A DNA stretch of 17,572 nucleotides, from the NCBI GenBank assembly GCA_900753095.1, contig CAADXT010000153.1, positions 1 to 17,572 of the forward strand, in the 5' to 3' direction. Every line of letters begins with the position of its first letter. Position 1 is the first letter of the stretch. The notes under the pieces were generated by a model. It was not told where the DNA came from and searched no databases. It saw nothing but the letters and a program-made list of their open reading frames with translations. The DNA is from Eggerthellaceae bacterium (GTDB taxonomy: Bacteria > Actinomycetota > Coriobacteriia > Coriobacteriales > Eggerthellaceae). Positions 1 to 6,955 of the stretch are shown in pieces. The position numbers and the translations under genes were made by a program.

Positions 1-236
1 CCGCCGACACGGCCGTTACCGCACTTCTTGACACGCTGGAAGGCCGCCCCACCACCATCGATGGCGTAATCGCCTTCGCCGAAGGCCCCGCAAAGCAGCT
101 GATGGGCGAAGAGGCTGCCGCACAGATGCTCGCAGCGCAGAAGAAACGCAAGGAAGAGGGCGCCAAGTACTGCAACTGCGAGGCCTGCACCGCTGCAACC
201 GAGATTCTGGCAAAGTTCGGCCGCATCGAGCTGTAA
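1..236 (+). CDS. C-terminal fragment of unidentified Cys-rich protein (5' end outside window)
   Basis: An open frame enters from the left edge (first full codon at base 3) and ends with TAA at 234-236, leaving 77 residues. The visible part is Ala/Lys/Glu-rich and carries a compact cysteine motif near the end (KYCNCEACTAA, i.e. C-x-C-x2-C) about 20 residues before the C-terminus. Such a cluster could bind iron-sulfur or zinc. The tail vaguely recalls NifU/IscU-like scaffold relatives of anaerobes, but that is an uncertain memory and I assign no function. The frame is convincing because its codon use matches the neighbours, the reading stays open to the edge, and a strong terminator hairpin follows 41 bases after the stop. 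The next gene is convergent, so this is the last gene of a rightward unit that begins outside the window. Confidence 0.75.
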   Translation, partial: ADTAVTALLDTLEGRPTTIDGVIAFAEGPAKQLMGEEAAAQMLAAQKKRKEEGAKYCNCEACTAATEILAKFGRIEL

Positions 237-277
237 GGCAGTCCAACGCAGCTGAGCAAAGCCAGCCCTTCCACCAG

Positions 278-320
278 CAAGGCCCGTTGCATTCACCATG
301 CAACGGGCCTTGGCTTTTCT
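278..320 (+). terminator. Rho-independent terminator between convergent genes
   Basis: A perfect 15-bp stem (278-292 with 298-312, arm CAAGGCCCGTTGCAT) encloses the five-base loop TCACC and is followed by GGCTTTTCTT. The U-run lies on the plus strand, so it serves the cysteine-rich gene ending at 236. On the minus strand no T-run follows, so the kinase ending at 343 may use the hairpin only weakly. Confidence 0.85.
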
Positions 321-342
321 TCAGGACGTTCGGCTTCTCCTG

Positions 343-2262
343 CTACTCGGGCTTGCCCTTGCGCAAATGCTTTTGAATCGTGGGCAGCAGGATGTTCATG
401 TCGATAGGCTTTGCGACATGGTCGTTCATACCCGCCTCAGTCGCCCTGTTGCGATCTTCCACGAAAGCATTGGCGGTCATTGCGATGATGGGAGCAGAGG
501 AACGTTCGGGGTCGGTGAAGCGGCGGATCTTCTTGGCGGCTTCGTATCCGTCCATTGCGGGCATCTGGATGTCCATCAGCACCACATCGTAGTAGCCGCC
601 GGGCTTCTTCTCGAGCATATCGATGCACTCGACGCCGTTCTTCGCATGATCAACGACCAAGCCTGCCTCATGCAGAAGCTCGATGGCAATCTCGGCATTG
701 AGCTCGTTGTCTTCCGCCAACAGCACATGCTTTCCCTTGAGCGAGGCGGTGTCCACCCCATCACCCGCACGTTGAGCGAGCGTGTCCTCGTACGAGGCGA
801 TGCGACAAGGAATGGACACGGTGAACGTCGAGCCAACGCCCAACGTGCTTTCCACCGTTACTTCGCCGTCGAACATGTCGACAAGCTTCTTGACGATGCC
901 CAGGCCCAAGCCGCTTCCCTCAACGCCGCTGAGCGTCGAAGAGCGCTCACGCGAGAACGCCTCGAAGATATGCTCCCGATATTCTTCGGAAATGCCGATT
1001 CCCGTGTCCGACACCGAAAGCACCATCGTGCACCAGCCTTCCTTCGGCGAAGGCTCTTCGCGCAAGAGGCACGTGACGGAGCCGCCCTTGGCGGTGTACT
1101 TCACAGCATTGCTCAGCAGGTTAGAGGCTATCTCGGAAAGCGAGCGGTCGTCAGTGTAGACATACGGATGCTGAATCTCCTTCTTCAACGAAAGGGCAAT
1201 ACCCTGAGCCTTCGCCTCGGAAGAGAACATGAGCACGCTGGCATCGATATTCTCGGCGATGTTGCAGGCGGTTACCTCCATCTTGGTTTCATCGTTTTCG
1301 ATACGGGCCAAATCGAGCACATTGCTCAAAAGGCTCAGCAGCTTTGCACCGCACATGCGGATATTGCCCAGATAGCCCTTGAGCTTTTCCGGCTCGTCCA
1401 AGTGGCGTTCGGCCAGCTCAGCGAAGCCGATGATGGCGTTCATGGGCGTACGGATATCGTGGCTCATGTTGAACAGAAACGTTGATTTCGAGCGGTTTGC
1501 CGCCTCGGCGGCCTTGGCCGCTTCCTGCAGAAGGTCTTGGCGCTTCAGCTCCGCCGCATGCTGTTTTCTTACCAGCAAGTATGCCAAGAGAATCATTACG
1601 AGAGCCGTTGCCGCACCGATCAGGCCGATGAACAGCGCTATGGCGTTTTGCCGCGCTATAAGGGCGTACGTCGACTCCATATCCATCTCGATGCAAAGCG
1701 CGCCGATGATCTGATCGGGATTCTCAGGGTCGTACACCGGGTAGCAGGCGGTGAAGATATGTCCCCATGTTGTGTCGACGATGTCCTGCGAGTACACCGT
1801 TTCGCCGCGCAGGGCCGAATCGATGTACGGAATCATCTCCTCTTCGATTTTGGTGCCAGGGTACGCAAAATCATCGGAGCCGAAGTCGAGACCGTCCACC
1901 AAGTAAATCAAGTCGCCGTTGCTGTCGCGCTTGGCTGTGTAGAAATAACGGGTCGAGTTCATGGTGCGAACTTGGTTGAGCTTCGCCTGAAGGCTCTTGT
2001 AACGGTCGGTGGACATATCGTCCAGGCCATCGATCTCGGAAAAATCCTCTTCCTTCAAGAATCCCGAAACGCCTTTATGCATGGCGTCGGTTCGGCTGCA
2101 GTTCTCGGATACTGCGTTGGAGATGATGCTTTCGTTGCTCACGCTTTGGAGCGCATACGTGTACAGAAGGAGAAACAGGGCGGAAACGAAAATCACCGTT
2201 GCCACGCCAAGAAAGCGCATGGGGGCTTTCTTCGAAGAGGGCGCTTCGTTGGGCTGCGTCAC
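343..2262 (-). CDS. Membrane hybrid sensor histidine kinase (Cache-like sensor, HisKA, HATPase_c, receiver)
   Basis: A 639-residue two-component hybrid kinase that autophosphorylates on His and passes the phosphate to its own receiver Asp. One membrane segment lies at about 17-38 and a second at about 206-231. Between them is a ~165-residue extracellular sensor (RYFYTAKRDSNGDLIYLVDG near 105-124) that looks Cache-like; its ligand is unknown. The H-box is FNMSHDIRTPMN with H268, the N-box NLLSNAVKY (N385), and the G-boxes DTGIG (419-423) and GSGLGLGIV (449-457). The receiver (about 511-632) has E517/D518, phospho-acceptor D564 in LMDIQMPAMDG, and K618. The start is GTG at 2262, supported by GGAG five bases upstream; an in-frame ATG at codon 15 is less likely. 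There is no partner regulator or Hpt protein nearby. It is transcribed alone, divergently from trmO. Confidence 0.93.
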   Translation of the reverse strand: MTQPNEAPSSKKAPMRFLGVATVIFVSALFLLLYTYALQSVSNESIISNAVSENCSRTDAMHKGVSGFLKEEDFSEIDGLDDMSTDRYKSLQAKLNQVRTMNSTRYFYTAKRDSNGDLIYLVDGLDFGSDDFAYPGTKIEEEMIPYIDSALRGETVYSQDIVDTTWGHIFTACYPVYDPENPDQIIGALCIEMDMESTYALIARQNAIALFIGLIGAATALVMILLAYLLVRKQHAAELKRQDLLQEAAKAAEAANRSKSTFLFNMSHDIRTPMNAIIGFAELAERHLDEPEKLKGYLGNIRMCGAKLLSLLSNVLDLARIENDETKMEVTACNIAENIDASVLMFSSEAKAQGIALSLKKEIQHPYVYTDDRSLSEIASNLLSNAVKYTAKGGSVTCLLREEPSPKEGWCTMVLSVSDTGIGISEEYREHIFEAFSRERSSTLSGVEGSGLGLGIVKKLVDMFDGEVTVESTLGVGSTFTVSIPCRIASYEDTLAQRAGDGVDTASLKGKHVLLAEDNELNAEIAIELLHEAGLVVDHAKNGVECIDMLEKKPGGYYDVVLMDIQMPAMDGYEAAKKIRRFTDPERSSAPIIAMTANAFVEDRNRATEAGMNDHVAKPIDMNILLPTIQKHLRKGKPE

Positions 2263-2341
2263 AGCGACTCCAATCTTTCAGGAAGCAAGGTTGTTGTACA
2301 GCAGATAACTTTATATTTTACCCCTTATTCCTTTAATGGCA

Positions 2342-2350
2342 CCCCCCCCC
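2342..2350. repeat. Homopolymeric C9 tract in the divergent kinase/trmO control region
   Basis: Nine consecutive C residues (G9 on the minus strand) lie in the 180-base intergenic region, 80 bases upstream of the kinase GTG and about 93 bases upstream of the trmO ATG. Tracts this long can slip during replication or sequencing. A regulatory role is speculative. Confidence 0.6.
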
Positions 2351-2430
2351 GAAAATCGTGAAACCTTCCCTCGCATGCGAATGAGCCCTCTTCGGCATTA
2401 CCTGCAAGCAGCAAGCCAAGCGGCCTGCGC

Positions 2431-2442
2431 TACAATTGCCCC
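2431..2442 (+). promoter_or_regulatory. Probable -10 element immediately before trmO (leaderless start)
   Basis: TACAAT at 2431-2436 ends six bases before the trmO ATG (2443), and there is no Shine-Dalgarno-like sequence. A -10 box at this distance would place the transcription start at or next to the A of the ATG, giving a leaderless mRNA, which is common in actinobacteria. No convincing -35 box is visible. Confidence 0.5.
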
Positions 2443-3180
2443 ATGAAACCGATAGCCCACATCCATACCGACCTGCCGCAGAAATTCGGCATCCCCCGCA
2501 ACAGCTTCCTAGCACCGCATCTGCAGGGTTCCATCGTGTTCAAGCCGGAGTTCGCGCTTGACTCCGCCGTGGAAGGCCTAGAGGGCTTCACGTACCTGTG
2601 GCTGCTCTGGGAATTCGAGAACGGCACGCCCGGCGGCACCGCTTCCGACATAGAATCCGACACCCGCGCCGAAAGCAAGCAGGGCACCAACGCCAAATGG
2701 CGGCCCACCGTGCGCCCACCGCGTTTGGGCGGCGCCAAGCGCGTGGGCGTGTTCGCCACCCGCAGCCCCTTCCGGCCCAACCCCATAGGGCTCACCTGCG
2801 TGAAGCTTGAGGGCGTTGAGCACACCGAAAACGGCCCGGTGATCCACGTTTCGGGCGCCGACCTGCGCGACGGCACGCCCATCTACGACATAAAGCCCTA
2901 CATCCCCTTCGCCGACTGTCACCCCGATGCGCAAGGCGGCTTCATCGACGAGGTGCCCTGGCAGGAGCTTGAGGTATCGTGCCCCGAGAAGCTTCTGGAA
3001 GCTGTTCCCGCAGAGAAACGGAAGGGTCTGCTTGAGGTGCTGCGCCAAGACCCTCGCCGTGCCGGCAGCAAGCACGAGCCCGACCGGCTCTACCACTTGG
3101 CCTATGCGGGCTTCGACGTGGCCTTCACAGTGGACAGCACCAAGCTCTTTGTGCGCAGGATCAACTCCGCTTCCCGGTAA
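2443..3180 (+). CDS. trmO: tRNA (N6-threonylcarbamoyladenosine(37)-N6)-methyltransferase TrmO
   Basis: TrmO (TsaA/YaeB family, a beta-barrel SAM methyltransferase) methylates t6A at position 37 of ACY-decoding tRNA-Thr to m6t6A. The 245-residue protein begins with the family's usual IAHIHTDLPQKFGIPR. It carries the hallmark GGAKRVGVFATRSPFRPNP (residues 97-114) and DLRDGTPIYDIKPY (140-153), both part of the SAM and active-site surface. A C-terminal domain of about 80 residues follows, ending RLYHLAYAGF and a short tail. Length fits full-length bacterial members. ATG at 2443 has no ribosome-binding site but lies directly downstream of a TACAAT box, suggesting leaderless translation. It stands alone, divergent from the kinase gene and convergent with ddh across a shared hairpin. 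Confidence 0.95.
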   Translation: MKPIAHIHTDLPQKFGIPRNSFLAPHLQGSIVFKPEFALDSAVEGLEGFTYLWLLWEFENGTPGGTASDIESDTRAESKQGTNAKWRPTVRPPRLGGAKRVGVFATRSPFRPNPIGLTCVKLEGVEHTENGPVIHVSGADLRDGTPIYDIKPYIPFADCHPDAQGGFIDEVPWQELEVSCPEKLLEAVPAEKRKGLLEVLRQDPRRAGSKHEPDRLYHLAYAGFDVAFTVDSTKLFVRRINSASR

Positions 3181-3279
3181 AACGCCGCAGCACACAGCAC
3201 CCTTCCACGAAGCGGGAAAGCAGTGCGGCACGTTATAGAAGCCATCCGCTTCAATACGCAAAAATAACGGCACAGTACA

Positions 3280-3317
3280 GAAAACGGGGAATGCGAGCAA
3301 GCGCATTCCCCGTTTTC
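3280..3317. terminator. Bidirectional terminator between trmO and ddh
   Basis: A perfect 16-bp stem (3280-3295 with 3302-3317, arm GAAAACGGGGAATGCG) has the six-base loop AGCAAG. AAAA/TTTT at the stem base provides a short U-run in either direction, so it can end both trmO and ddh. Confidence 0.85.
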
Positions 3318-3344
3318 GTGAGCCGTTGCCGTTCGTCCGAAGCG

Positions 3345-4322
3345 TTACAGCATATGAGCGCGCAGCTCTTCGCCCGTAGCGGCGGAAAGGTACGCGGGCG
3401 CGATGTCGAACACCGTCTTGCAGCCATGGTTGCCCTCGCCGGACAGGCGGGCAACAGCGCGAGCGTAGCAGGCAAGCACGCATGCGGTGAACTCAGGGTT
3501 GGAATCCAGGTCGAGCGAGTACTCGATCTTGCAGCTCTTGCCGCCAGCGGTCTGGCCCGTGCGGATGACGAAGCCGCCATGGGGCAAGCCCGCATGGTCG
3601 CGGTCGAGCTCTTCCTGGCTGACGAAGTTCACCGTCACGTCGTATTCGTCGAAGTAGTTCGGCATCTCGACGATCTGCTTGGTCACCTCGGCGGCATCGG
3701 CGCCTTCCTCCAGAACAACCCAGCACTCGCGCGTGTGCTTTTCGCGCGTGGAGAGCTCAGGGTTCGACCCGGAGCGGACCGCCTCAAGCGCCTCGGGAAC
3801 CGGGATGGTGTACTGACGCGCATCGGCAACGCCGGGGATACGGCGAAGCGCATCGGAATGCCCTTGGGAAACGCCACGGCCCCAGAACGTGTAGTCGACG
3901 CCTTCGGGCAGAATGCAGTTGGCGTACAGGCGGTTCAGCGAGAACAAGCCCGGATCCCAACCGCAGGAGATAAGAGCCGTTTTGCCGGCAGCCTTGGCAG
4001 CGGCATCGACGGCGGCAAAATGCTCGGGGATCTTCGCATGGGTGTCGAAGGAGTCTACCACGTTGTAGAGCGCAGCGTACTTGGGCGTCTGCTCGGGCAG
4101 GTCGGTTGCGCTGCCGCCGCACAGAACCAGAACATCGATGTCCTCTTCGCCGGTTTCAAGCTCGGCAACCGAGCGCACAGGAATGCCGGGCGTTGCGATG
4201 GTCACGTTCTCGGGGTTGCGGCGCGTGTACACGGCGGCAAGCTCCATATCGTCATTCTGGCGAACGGCAAGCTCAACACCCTTGCCAAGGTTTCCGTAGC
4301 CCAAGATACCAATGCGAATCAT
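3345..4322 (-). CDS. ddh: meso-Diaminopimelate D-dehydrogenase
   Basis: An NADPH-dependent enzyme (EC 1.4.1.16) that reductively aminates L-2-amino-6-oxopimelate (from tetrahydrodipicolinate) to meso-diaminopimelate in one step, bypassing the acylated lysine pathway and supplying DAP for peptidoglycan and lysine. The 325-residue protein starts with the Rossmann loop GILGYGNLGKG (residues 5-15). It contains the family signature SCGWDPGLFSLNRLYAN (119-135) and the substrate-binding WGRGVSQGHSDALR (147-160), which confirms Ddh rather than a generic dehydrogenase. The C-terminal part (EYSLDLDSNPEFTACVL) closes the fold. The ATG at 4322 is preceded by AAAGGAAG at good spacing. A gap of 130 bases with hairpins and a palindrome separates it from the sirtuin gene upstream, so it may have its own promoter, though read-through from that operon is possible. 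Confidence 0.95.
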   Translation of the reverse strand: MIRIGILGYGNLGKGVELAVRQNDDMELAAVYTRRNPENVTIATPGIPVRSVAELETGEEDIDVLVLCGGSATDLPEQTPKYAALYNVVDSFDTHAKIPEHFAAVDAAAKAAGKTALISCGWDPGLFSLNRLYANCILPEGVDYTFWGRGVSQGHSDALRRIPGVADARQYTIPVPEALEAVRSGSNPELSTREKHTRECWVVLEEGADAAEVTKQIVEMPNYFDEYDVTVNFVSQEELDRDHAGLPHGGFVIRTGQTAGGKSCKIEYSLDLDSNPEFTACVLACYARAVARLSGEGNHGCKTVFDIAPAYLSAATGEELRAHML

Positions 4323-4342
4323 GCGGCTTCCTTTCTAACGGC

Positions 4343-4389
4343 GCCTGGCCTCTCACCACCAGGCAAACTTATACCAGGTGGTATTTTAC
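4343..4389 (-). promoter_or_regulatory. Operator-like inverted repeats in the ddh promoter region
   Basis: ATACC-AGGT-GGTAT (4371-4384) is an interrupted palindrome. On the minus strand it overlaps a possible -10 (TATAAG or TAAAAT). A second inverted repeat, GCCTGG (4343-4348) with CCAGGC (4359-4364), lies between it and the ddh start. The shared CCTGG/CCAGG core suggests repeated binding of one regulator, but the factor is unknown and no clear -35 is seen. Confidence 0.4.
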
Positions 4390-4402
4390 GCGGTTAGAGC
4401 GA

Positions 4403-4417
4403 GCGAGCCGGGCTCGC
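4403..4417. other. Small GC hairpin downstream of the sirtuin gene
   Basis: GCGAGC (4403-4408) pairs with GCTCGC (4412-4417) around CCG/CGG. It lies 36-50 bases past the sirtuin stop on the minus strand but has no T-run after it. It may pause polymerase or protect the 3' end; it is not a convincing terminator. Confidence 0.35.
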
Positions 4418-4452
4418 GGCAAAAGTCTTTCGGCTGAGTTGCCAAGCGTTGC

Positions 4453-5301
4453 CTAGCTCACCAGCGCACCGAGCTCGGCAACCGCCTGCGCGATATCGCC
4501 GTCGACGAGGATGCTTCTATCCTCTATATAGGGATGCGTGATGGCTTCGCCTTGGTTCACCACAGCGTAAATCGCATTCCTATTCTTGCTGGCCATCTGC
4601 CAAAACGGGTACTTGATGATGCCGGGTGTGTTGTAGCCGACGCCCAGCTCCAGGAACAGGACCTTCAGCCCTTCGTGACGGCGCAGGAACTCCGAATAGC
4701 GTAAAGAAGCCTTATGCCAGCCCTCGTCTTCCACAAACGCGCTGTCGCAGCGGAGGTTGGTGGTGAGCGGGCTGCCGCAATGGGGGCATTCAGGAACAAG
4801 ATCGCTGTCTATCGAGGTCCCTTCGATGCTGGCGTACATGGCACGCACCATTTCCTCGTTGTCGTAGGTTTCCTGGCAGCACGGCCTGCTGCATTGGAAC
4901 AGGCCGTAATCGCCCTGCGTGTAGAACAAGCGCTTCTTGTCGAACCTGGCACGCTGGAACTGATGGTCGACGTTCGTGGTTATGACGAAGTAATCCTTGC
5001 CTTCAAGCAGGCTCTTCAGCTGAACGTATACCTCGCCCACACCGCATTCGTAGCGGTTCGCCAGGATGGAAGCGCTCCATAGCCCCCAAAACTCCTCGAA
5101 CGTGGAAAAAGGATAGAACCCCGCAGAGTAGAAATCGTGCACATCGTATTTCTTTTCCCATGGCTCGCACCATTGGGTGAAGCGCTCGCCGCTGTAGCTG
5201 AACCCTGCCGAAGCGGAAAGCCCCGCGCCTGCGCCTACCACAACCGCGTCGGCCTCCGTCAATGCCTTGGCAAGGCTCTGCATGCTTTTCTCGTATCGCA
5301 T
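4453..5301 (-). CDS. Atypical Sir2-family (sirtuin) protein with catalytic His replaced by Gln
   Basis: This 282-residue protein has the sirtuin NAD-binding start GAGAGLSASAGF (23-34) and the TTNVDHQF motif with N110 and D112. A zinc finger is formed by C137/C141 (or C142) and C172/C175, and ELGVGYNTPGIIKYPFW lies at 218-234. Where classical deacylases have the catalytic His-Gly, it has TQGDYGLFQC (Q129-G130). Known class M sirtuins (SirTM) also lack the His and act as protein ADP-ribosyltransferases using Asn and Gln, so ADP-ribosylation is possible; activity is inferred. No macrodomain, GcvH-like or lipoate-ligase gene, the usual SirTM partners, is present here. The ATG at 5301 follows GAAGGG and lies 2 bases after the nitroreductase stop, so translation is probably coupled. 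It is the last gene of the ACGX-peptide operon. Confidence 0.88.
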   Translation of the reverse strand: MRYEKSMQSLAKALTEADAVVVGAGAGLSASAGFSYSGERFTQWCEPWEKKYDVHDFYSAGFYPFSTFEEFWGLWSASILANRYECGVGEVYVQLKSLLEGKDYFVITTNVDHQFQRARFDKKRLFYTQGDYGLFQCSRPCCQETYDNEEMVRAMYASIEGTSIDSDLVPECPHCGSPLTTNLRCDSAFVEDEGWHKASLRYSEFLRRHEGLKVLFLELGVGYNTPGIIKYPFWQMASKNRNAIYAVVNQGEAITHPYIEDRSILVDGDIAQAVAELGALVS

Positions 5302-5303
5302 TG

Positions 5304-5897
5304 CTACCCTTCAATCACCTTAACGCGCCCTTCACGGCGCGGTTTCGCCTGCGGGTAGGGCCCATCGCAATACCCCAGCGCAAGAAACGCGCGGCAAATG
5401 TACCCCTCGGGCACTTCCCATTCGCGCAGCAGCGCTTGGCCCTCTTCGCTTGCAAACGTGGTTTCCGCACGGCTCACAATGCAGCTTGAGATGCCGATGC
5501 TGTGAGCCTCAAGCGCCATGGCCTGAGCGATGATGAAGGCGTCGGCAACGCTGAAGGCAAAATGCTCCTGACAGAACACGCACACCGCCGAAGGCGCACC
5601 GTAGAAGCCGTTTTTGATGGTGGGGTCGTCGATAACGCTCGGCTGTTCCTTGCTTACGTGCGTACCGAGCAAGTTATCCCGATCGAAGCGGGCCATGTTG
5701 AGCTTGCCCACCTTTTCGGCAAGTTCGGCATCGTGGAGGGCAACCACCATGCTTCGCTGAGCGCCACCCGCGTTTGCGGAGTAAATGCCCGCCTCGATTA
5801 TCCTGTTAAGATCCTCTCGGGAAATCTGCCGGTCGGTGTACCTCCTAACCGAGCGGCACCCTTTGATGGTGTCCAGCATATCCCTGCTTGCAGCCAT
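5304..5897 (-). CDS. Nitroreductase-family FMN oxidoreductase
   Basis: A 197-residue flavoprotein of the nitroreductase fold, which typically reduces nitro groups, quinones or flavin-linked substrates with NAD(P)H or acts as a specialised dehydrogenase. The FMN-phosphate motif CRSVRRYTD stands at residues 14-22, followed by IIEAGIYSANAGGAQ (33-47). The C-terminal half has the helix ADAFIIAQAMALEAHSIGI and the end motif FLALGYCDG. The real start is the ATG at 5897, preceded by GAGGTG at proper spacing and 2 bases after the radical SAM stop. A longer in-frame reading would overlap that gene and lacks support. Its place between a radical SAM enzyme and a sirtuin suggests either a role in peptide maturation or detoxification of the inducer sensed by the HxlR regulator; the substrate is unknown. 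Confidence 0.9.
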   Translation of the reverse strand: MAASRDMLDTIKGCRSVRRYTDRQISREDLNRIIEAGIYSANAGGAQRSMVVALHDAELAEKVGKLNMARFDRDNLLGTHVSKEQPSVIDDPTIKNGFYGAPSAVCVFCQEHFAFSVADAFIIAQAMALEAHSIGISSCIVSRAETTFASEEGQALLREWEVPEGYICRAFLALGYCDGPYPQAKPRREGRVKVIEG

Positions 5898-5899
5898 CC

Positions 5900-6943
5900 C
5901 TACACCTCTTTCCAACATTGCGGATCGGCGTCGTACATGTTGCCGGTGTAGCCGTACGTTACCGCCGGGCACCCGCGGCACCAGCCGAACAACTCACATT
6001 TTGTGCACTTCGCAAACTGCTTGAACTCGCGCTTTTCCTCCATAGCATCGGAATAGAACAGCTCAAGCAGCGTGCTTTCCGCCACATTGCCCACCTTGCT
6101 CTCCATGCGACGGCACGCGTACACATCGCCAGTGGGCAAAATGGTCATATGCCCCTTGCCGCAATGGCAGCCGTCGTATATCATCCCCGGCTTCGCATCG
6201 GCGGGAATGGTGAAGCGGCCCTGCTCCCACCGAAGCAACGTCCACAAATGGTCTTTCAGCTGGAAAAACGTCTTGCAGCCATTCGCTTCGTGGAAATCAA
6301 TGCGCTCTTGGCAATCGAGCAACAGCTGGCGGTACTCAAGCGGCTCGATATGGAACTCGTCGCGTTTCTGGCCCGATGTGGGGCAGTAACGCCCGAAGGC
6401 GAACACATCCACCTCGAGGCCCGCAACCAAGTCGATGAGCTGGGGAAGCTCATGGGCGTTCACGCTCGACACGGTGTTCATCACCGCCACCCAGATTCCC
6501 GCCTTCTGCAGGCATTTGACGGCGCGCAGGGTTTCCCTGAACGAGCCTGGCTTGCGGAACCTATCGTGCGTTTGCTCCAGCCCATCGAGCGAAAGCTGGT
6601 ATTTGCGGCATCCCAGGCTCTTCATCCGCGCGCACACCTCATCGGTAAGATGAAAGGGGTTGCCCATGATGCACCACATGAAACCCTTGCGATGCAACAG
6701 CTCGGCAAGGCGCCAAAAATCCGGATGGAGAATAGGGTCGCCGCCCGTCACATAGAAATACGGCTGGCGACCGAGCTTTCGGCACAACTCCTCGGCCTGG
6801 CTCACCACTTCGAGCATCTGGCTCCACGGCATGCGGTCGAACCCCTCGCATTCGCCGTTGGCGAAGATGTAGCAGTGCTCGCAACGCTGGTCGCATTCAT
6901 CGGTTATGTGCCACTGGAAGGCGAACGTTGGCGCAGTTTTCAT
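5900..6943 (-). CDS. Radical SAM/SPASM peptide-maturase, ACGX-system type
   Basis: A 347-residue radical SAM enzyme. The SAM-cluster motif CDQRCEHC gives C17, C21 and C24; the GGDP segment (67-70) follows at the usual place and SLDGLEQTHDRFR lies at 118-130. The C-terminal SPASM region contributes C259, C261, C277, C313, C316, C322, C325 and C343, enough for two auxiliary [4Fe-4S] clusters, as in peptide-modifying maturases. Together with the Cys-Gly repeat peptide four genes' length upstream, it matches what I know as the 'radical SAM/SPASM protein, ACGX system'. No RiPP-recognition domain precedes the barrel, since the cluster motif begins at residue 17. The ATG at 6943 has a near-perfect AGGAGG seven bases upstream, overlapping the preceding gene's stop region. 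The modification (thioether or other) is not known and cannot be read from sequence. Confidence 0.92.
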   Translation of the reverse strand: MKTAPTFAFQWHITDECDQRCEHCYIFANGECEGFDRMPWSQMLEVVSQAEELCRKLGRQPYFYVTGGDPILHPDFWRLAELLHRKGFMWCIMGNPFHLTDEVCARMKSLGCRKYQLSLDGLEQTHDRFRKPGSFRETLRAVKCLQKAGIWVAVMNTVSSVNAHELPQLIDLVAGLEVDVFAFGRYCPTSGQKRDEFHIEPLEYRQLLLDCQERIDFHEANGCKTFFQLKDHLWTLLRWEQGRFTIPADAKPGMIYDGCHCGKGHMTILPTGDVYACRRMESKVGNVAESTLLELFYSDAMEEKREFKQFAKCTKCELFGWCRGCPAVTYGYTGNMYDADPQCWKEV

Positions 6944-6955
6944 CGGATAACCTCC

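Noticed and set aside
298..1485. Long plus-strand open frames opposite the kinase genes (also 10377-11933, and 13485-14618 on the minus strand)
   Set aside because: They are mirror images of kinase and receiver coding sequence, with His/Arg/Ala-rich translations and no ribosome sites; shadows only.
4453..5301. Canonical SirTM operon (macrodomain, GcvH-like, lipoate ligase)
   Set aside because: None of these partner genes is present in the window; only the His-to-Gln feature is shared.
5898..5981. Longer nitroreductase start overlapping the radical SAM gene
   Set aside because: The family normally starts near the RSVRRY motif, and ATG at 5897 has a good ribosome site and 2-base spacing.
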